Source: Deuterostichococcus epilithicus
Taxonomy: Eukaryota > Chlorophyta > Trebouxiophyceae > Prasiolales > Stichococcaceae
Reading direction: 5' to 3'
Length of the DNA stretch: 64,000 nucleotides
NCBI GenBank assembly: GCA_033439295.1
Contig: JAVTLE010000016.1
Location: 2,790,001-2,854,000 of the forward strand
Shown: positions 58,745-64,000 of the stretch, in pieces
How positions within the stretch are numbered: the first letter of the stretch is position 1
How the letters are laid out: each line of letters starts with the position of its first letter
The notes under the pieces: generated by a model
What the model saw: only the letters and a program-made list of their open reading frames with translations
What the model was told of the DNA's origin: nothing
The model's database searches: none
Translations under genes and position numbers: made by a program

Positions 58745-61082
58745 ATGCTGTCCGCAGAAAGGCTGGGCGCCTCGCACAGGCCTGTCACGGCAGGCAGACA
58801 TGCCGCAAGCTTCCAAACAGCCTTCCGGCGGCACAGGCAGCACCGCGCCGGCAGCTGCAGGGTCTTTGCCAGGGCCATTGAGCACGTCACAAACGAGCAG
58901 CTGCAGCAGGCGCGGCTCATCACAGCGCTGAAGACGCCGTACCTGGAGAATGGCAAGTTTGACTTGCCGACGTACGACCGCATGGTCCAATACCAGGTGT
59001 GTGGGGAATGGCTTACCCATCAGCCGCTGGGGGTTCCAGGTGGCTGCCGTCTCGCGGAGGGATAGCCACCTACGGTCAAGCCGGCAGGCATGGGATTCCG
59101 TCCGAGCCCTGTAAGCCCGGACCCAGAAGATGACCTTCTGCCCCGCCGCACGCGCAGATCGACAATGGGGTGGACGGCCTCATCATCGGTGGCACCACCG
59201 GGGAGGGGCAGCTCATGTCGTGGGACGAACACGTGATGCTCATCGCGCACTCCGTGAACAGGTGTGCAGTCGCTTCCATGAACAAGTGGGCAGTTTGCTG
59301 AGCACACGTTTTCAACATTCACCTGCACTGCAGCGCCAGCTCCAAACCTTTGGCAGCGGCGTCCACCAGCCGTGCCGGCTCGCACCAGCAAGCTGGTGTG
59401 TTCACCGGAAGGCGTGGTCACTGGTTCTGGCGCGTGACCTCTGCCCCGCCGCGTGCACTGCAGGTTTGGCGACCAGATCCGCATCATCGGCAACACCGGC
59501 TCCAACAGCACGCGGGAGGCGGTGCATGCAACCAGCCAGGGTTTCGCCGTCGGCATGCATGCGGCGCTGCAGATAAACCCCTACTACGGCAAGACCAGCC
59601 ACGCGGGCCTGCGCACACACTTCCAGGTGAGGGCCCAAGGCAGCTCCTGGTGGCAGGCTGCACGCACTGTGGTCGAGGTTGGGGCGGAGGTGGCGCCGTG
59701 CTGTACGGCCCAGGATCTGCGGCCGCAAGGCGATTGGCAGGCATCTTGCCTTGGCAGGCACACGATCACCCCACTGCCAGGCTGTGCACTCCAGCAGCTC
59801 GCAGCGGGTGGGCCAGCCGTCGCCTGCCTTCAGCTGGCCGCCGGCGCCAGCAGCCTCCTCAGTGGCCACCTCTGGCCCGCACGGCGCGGCGGTGGCGCCC
59901 GGCCGCCCGGCTTTCAAGCGTCCTACCACCATGCGCACTGGATCTTGGAGAATTGCCCCTGACACTGAAACCCTGTCCCCCCCGCACAGGCCTGCCTGGA
60001 CCTGGGGCCGGCGATCATCTACAACGTGCCGGCGCGCACGGCGCAGGACATCCCCGATGCCGTCATCCACGACCTGGCGGGCCATTCCAACTTCTTGGGT
60101 GTCAAGGAGTGCACCGGCAATGCGCGGATACAGGTTGGAAACCCTGCACGGTGTCTGAAGCTGTGGCCCCGTCCTGTGGCTGTGCTGGCCGGCTGAGCAG
60201 TATTGCTCCGCTAGATGCTGCACTGCCTTCACCTGGCATGTCGCAAGCCTGCCGCCTTGGTCCAGCAGTAAGACACATGCATTTTCTATGAGGAGCCTGA
60301 CCGGTGCAGGGGCGCCAGCACTGGGGAATGCAGTTGAGAGGAATGCAGCTGCAGCACACCTCCGAAACCTATACACTCAACCGACCTGAGCGCCAACTCG
60401 CTGCCAAAACGCTGGACCTTCAATGCCCCGCAGAGCTACACGGAGGCGGGCATAGCCTCCTGGAGCGGCAACGATGACGAGGCGCACGCAGCGCGGCACG
60501 ACCACGGCGCCGTCGGCGTCATCAGCGTGACCAGCAATGTGGTGCCGGGACTGTTCGCGCACATGATGCGGGAACGCGACGACACGCAGAATGAGGCTCT
60601 GCAGGTGCTCTTTGGAATGGGCTTTTGCCAGTCCGACAACGTCACAAGGATAGCCCGCGGCTGCAGCTTGCGCTGCATATCTTGAGAGGCGGAGCAGTTG
60701 CATATAGGGGATGTGCCTGCTGCTGTGCATGCGCACGCAAGGGCAGAGTTGCACTCGACTCGATGGCCGTGCATGCATGTATACCTTGCGGGCGCAGGTA
60801 TACTGTCCATTACTGCAATCTCACAATGAAACCAGCTGTGCGCTTGTGCTGCAGGACCTGATCGCCTGGATGTTTGCGGAGCCCAACCCCATCGCGGTGA
60901 ACACCACGCTCGCGATGTGCGGCCTCGTGAGGCCGGTGTTCCGGCTGCCGTACGTGCCGCTGTCAGCGGAGCAGCGCGCTGCTGGCGCAGCGCTGCTGCG
61001 GCCGCTGCTGGAGCACATTCCGGGTGCCGAGGCGGTGCAGGAAATGACAGACGCCGATTTCACCGTGCTGGCCAACTTCTGA
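58745..61082 (+). CDS. dapA: 4-hydroxy-tetrahydrodipicolinate synthase (DHDPS), plastid
   Basis: A complete six-exon gene, 353 residues, no phase conflict: 58745-58996, 59158-59261, 59464-59626, 59990-60133, 60434-60604, 60855-61082. The enzyme condenses pyruvate with aspartate semialdehyde, the first committed step of lysine synthesis, in the plastid. Residues 1 to about 50 are Arg/Ala/Gln-rich, a transit peptide. The core aligns throughout with plant [68 protein letters not shown], the Schiff-base lysine in [16 protein letters not shown] and LPYVPLS. The GNDDE/WSGN region corresponds to the lysine feedback site in plant enzymes, so regulation by lysine is likely. The sequence is plant-like rather than bacterial. 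Confidence 0.95.
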
Positions 61083-62802
61083 GGCGGGCGCCTCCCTCCG
61101 ACAGGGGCAGCAGAAGCTTGTGATCAGCGCAGCGCGCCAGCGGCGGCAGCAGCGGCTGCAGCAGCAGCGACAGTGGCAATCACGAGAGCGGCAGTGCAGG
61201 CGAGTGACAGCGGCACTGCCGCCAACGCCAGCAGAGCGATGCCGGGTGGCGGCTGCGGGCACACCCTCCAGGCGCCTGGCCGCACCCTTGCAGAGTCCTG
61301 CCGACGGCGCCTGGCTCGGAGCCAGCCACCCGCCCCGCGTTGTGCTGTGCGGCGCCGGTCGTGGCGCAGCTGCACTAAGGCACCTTCCAAATTCGACGAG
61401 CTTCAGCGGCTGCGGCTCCGTTGCAGCGTCGGCGCGCTCCTGGATCTTGGCAGAGCTGCGCTGCCGTGGCCGCTGGTCATGTCGTGTGTGGATGCCATGC
61501 GCCCTGCAGGAGCTTGGCAGGGCTGCGGGGCAGTTTGCTGGCTCAGGTGGGCAGCAGGCAGTCAGAGCAGACACAACAGCTGCTGCGGGTGCTTGCGGAT
61601 GCTGCATTGAGCGGCGACTGGTGTGTTGCTGTCGTACAGGCGGCACCTGCCTTCCTTGCCAATCTGTGCCTCCATCAGTTGACTGTGCCAGTAGGGCGGC
61701 TGCTTGCTGGGGTGCCGCAGTTGTGCTAAAGATGCCGGCATCAACTTACCGATGGTTGACAAATAGGTGGCTCGTGAGTGTCGGTTTTCCCTCGAGACAG
61801 ACAAACTGGACAGCGTGCAAGGTCGGAGCTGCCGGTATTATTTCATTCTGCACACACCGCCACCTCCTGTGCCACCGCACCTCTGCATTGCCATGGGTTA
61901 CAGAACGGCAGCTCGGGAAGTGCAGCCTCTGACCATGCCAAATTACGGCAACCGGACTGCACCGCAATGAAGACAGCTGGCGCATGTTGCAGCTGGAGGA
62001 GTTGTCATAACTAGCTTTAAAGGGGACAGCGTTGCGGACGAGGTAGAACATTACTCTCTTGTGAATCTTCGGCACTGCATTCCGATGTCATGAAGTCCAG
62101 ATTCCTGACGACGATCAACAGCCGCTGATCAGCGAGAGAGCGAGGCTCGAGTTTTCGCTGCCGCCTGTGCTGTTGGCGGGGACACAACCTTTGAGCAAAA
62201 GCACAGCACAAGGACTGCCGCAGCAGTCGCTGTTCTCCAGCGGCCCTCAAACCACACACCACCTTCTACCCCACGAGCTCGACCACATCAAGGAGCATGT
62301 GTAGCCGCAATGCTGCTTTGCGAATGCCAATGCGTCAACAGGTTTCAACTGCTTCAACTGCTCAAAACAGCTGCGGCGATCATTCACTGTGTCTGAAAGT
62401 GAGGCTGCTGGAATCCCAGTTCCCAAAATGTGTGCTGCCACCTGCTCAATTAGCGCCGGTCCCAATTGTCAGCAGTCTGATCCCCCATGCCGCCCCGGCC
62501 ACTCATGCTGCCAGTACTGCCGCTGTTGTCGCCATACTGAGCGGACCTGCGTGGGTGGGGGAACAGCGTCAAACGGGTGTTTAGGGTTCAGGGGATTAGG
62601 GTTGGGTATCCACCGGAGGCAGCACCCACCGACGACAACATGCTCCCCGCCAATTGCGCCAAATCCGTGAGCGAGCACAAATGACGGGCCGCATCCGCCG
62701 CAGGTGCTGCAAGGCTGCAAACACACGGCACCAGCGCCCGGGCGGCCATGAAAAGATGACGACGACTCTGGAGCCGGCTGGGGGTCCTGTTGGATGTGCG
62801 CC
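61083..62802. other. intergenic, no gene recognised; telomere-like motifs at 62579-62606
   Basis: About 1.7 kb downstream of DHDPS. ORFs are open on both strands in the GC-rich first part (61120-61930) but show no family resemblance and no splice logic I can support. At 62579-62606 there are degenerate TTTAGGG-like units (TTTAGGGTTCAGGGGATTAG). Confidence 0.45.
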
Positions 62803-64000
62803 TCAAGATTCGGAGCCTGAGGCGCGCCTGAGGCCGCGGGACACCAGCAGCGGCGGCGGGCGGAACTCATACTGGGAGCTCGCGCCAAAGTCCGCGTTGC
62901 TGCCCATGCTCATGGAGCGTTGCACGTGTCCCCCCTCACTGTCTTGAGACGCCGCATCGTCGCCGTAGCCCGCGGCCGCCCTGCAGACACGACGAAGGAG
63001 TGTGGTGTGGCCCCAGCTCTGTGGTGCTCTGCCTGCACGACCAGGAGCGGCACAGCGGAACTGGCCGCCAGCCGGAACCCGTCGAGGATACGACTGGTGA
63101 AACACTGCTGCTGACGGTGACAGCCAGCAGCTCTGCCAAGACAGCCGAGCGGAGCCAGGCGCGGCCCCTGGTGCTGAGTGCCGGCGTGCCGGTGAACACG
63201 AGTTGACCCTAAACCCTGACGCGCACCAGGGCGGCGCGCCGACGTCGCCGGGCCGCTGGTACGCAGACGCCCGCCCACCTGCATCATCGGGCGCGCCCGG
63301 CGCCCCGCTGCCGCTCCCACTGCAGGGTTTAGGAAGGGTCCAGGATGTGCACGTTTCAGGGCCTGAGTGTGCAGCATGCTCCAGGGCCCCCATGTGACGC
63401 CTCTTGGGTGAGCGCGCACACCAATCTCACAGCGCGGACAGGAGCACCGCCTCCGCGCGGCTGCGCCGTCGCCGCATCTGCCTGCCAGGCCAACGCCCGC
63501 CAGGCCCTGCAAGGCGCTCAGTGTGTGGCACATTGTCCCAAGCGGCAGGGCGTAAGTCGAACAAGCAGCACCTGTCGTTGTAGGCGACGAAGCTGGCGCG
63601 GCGGCCGCGCTGGCTGCTGGAGGCCGGCGGCGGCGGCGCGCCCCCTGCGGCGGCGCCGCCCGCCACTGAAAATGCATCCCCTTGGTCCTCCGGCGCCAAC
63701 CCCGCATATGGGTCCAATTCCGCCTCGCCAGCCTGCGGCTCAGAGGTGGCTCAGGTCGACTCGCAGCCTGAACTTGCGCTGTTTTTGTGGAGCACGGTCG
63801 AGTGCTCCAGCGTTGCAGACGCAGGAGACACACGTGTCCCGATCGGGTGACGGATGCTTCGGAGCAGTAGAACAGCTGGTGCCGTCGGCCCCCACCTGCC
63901 GGCCGCCAGAGCGGCTGCCGGCGCCGCCCGCGCCGCGGCAGGCGGCCAGGATGGTGTTCAGGTGCTTCACGGTGGCCGGGCCAACAACGCCGGCGGCCTT
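62803..64000 (-). CDS. 3' part of an unidentified low-complexity protein
   Basis: Exons that read well: 63896-64000 (enters from the right edge in phase 0; TVKHLNTILAACRG), 63572-63732 (AELDPYAGLAPEDQGDAF, then Gly/Pro/Ser, ending RRASFVAYND), 63279-63319 (Gly/Ser/Ala), and a final exon 62803-62980 whose frame gives AAAGYGDDAASQDSEGGHVQ and SMSMGSNADFGASSQYEF before the stop at 62803-62805. A link between the last two needs one more exon near 63050-63150. The Ser-rich, Arg-flanked tail could carry phosphorylation sites. Most of the gene lies beyond the window and I do not recognise the family. Confidence 0.5.

Noticed and set aside
61120-61932. 270-codon plus-strand ORF after DHDPS
   Set aside because: Long open frames occur on both strands here; composition is repetitive and no domain is visible.
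1-64000. virus-like elements, transposons, CRISPR arrays, toxin genes
   Set aside because: No reverse transcriptase, integrase, transposase, capsid-type or Cas text was seen in the translations, and no long terminal or inverted repeats were noticed by eye. A computed search could still find decayed copies.

Overview
The window looks like nuclear DNA of a green alga, probably a coccoid trebouxiophyte of the Chlorella or Coccomyxa kind. The reasons are GC-rich sequence, genes cut into many short exons with CAG acceptors, plant-type plastid enzymes (a plant-like dihydrodipicolinate synthase and a MenA/ABC4-type prenyltransferase), animal-type channels that green algae are known to keep (PIEZO and TRP-like), and scattered degenerate copies of the TTTAGGG telomere motif. 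No virus-like element, CRISPR array, rRNA, convincing tRNA or bacterial operon was seen. One base is unresolved (N near 46248). All gene models were built by reading splice sites by eye; where exon phases add up without a break I treat the model as firm.

Layout, left to right. (1) Minus strand from 1077 off the left edge: an RlmA-type 23S rRNA guanine methyltransferase. It diverges from (2) a plus-strand MIF-type tautomerase at 1486-2670. (3) 3576-4445 plus: a four-helix membrane protein of unknown function. (4) 5052-11797 minus: a DAG-lipase-type class 3 lipase carrying an N-terminal dysferlin (DysF) module. (5) 13112-15510 plus: a complete six-exon ING-family PHD-finger protein. (6) 15998-17725 minus: a complete six-exon secreted RNase T2. 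(7) 18591-23703 minus: a 13-exon, 777-residue secreted or type II membrane protein resembling a glycoside hydrolase. (8) 24592-47079 minus: a PIEZO mechanosensitive channel filling 22.5 kb, with about 50 exons. (9) 48073-49215 plus: a small secreted, probably GPI-anchored protein. (10) 49864-55029 minus: a TRP-like cation channel. (11) 55847-58351 plus: 1,4-dihydroxy-2-naphthoate phytyltransferase (MenA/ABC4). (12) 58745-61082 plus: a complete dihydrodipicolinate synthase. (13) 62803-64000 minus: the 3' end of an unidentified low-complexity protein.

Functional reading: two channel families linked to force or lipid sensing (PIEZO, TRP-like) lie about 3 kb apart, and a DAG-type lipase, which could make lipid second messengers, lies in the same window. 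The two plastid biosynthetic genes (phylloquinone and lysine pathways) sit head to tail but need not be co-regulated. The most unusual items are the DysF-lipase fusion, several apparent GC-AG introns, two separate exon duplications both offset by 119 bp (one in the ING gene, one in the TRP gene), and telomere-like motifs strewn through PIEZO introns.
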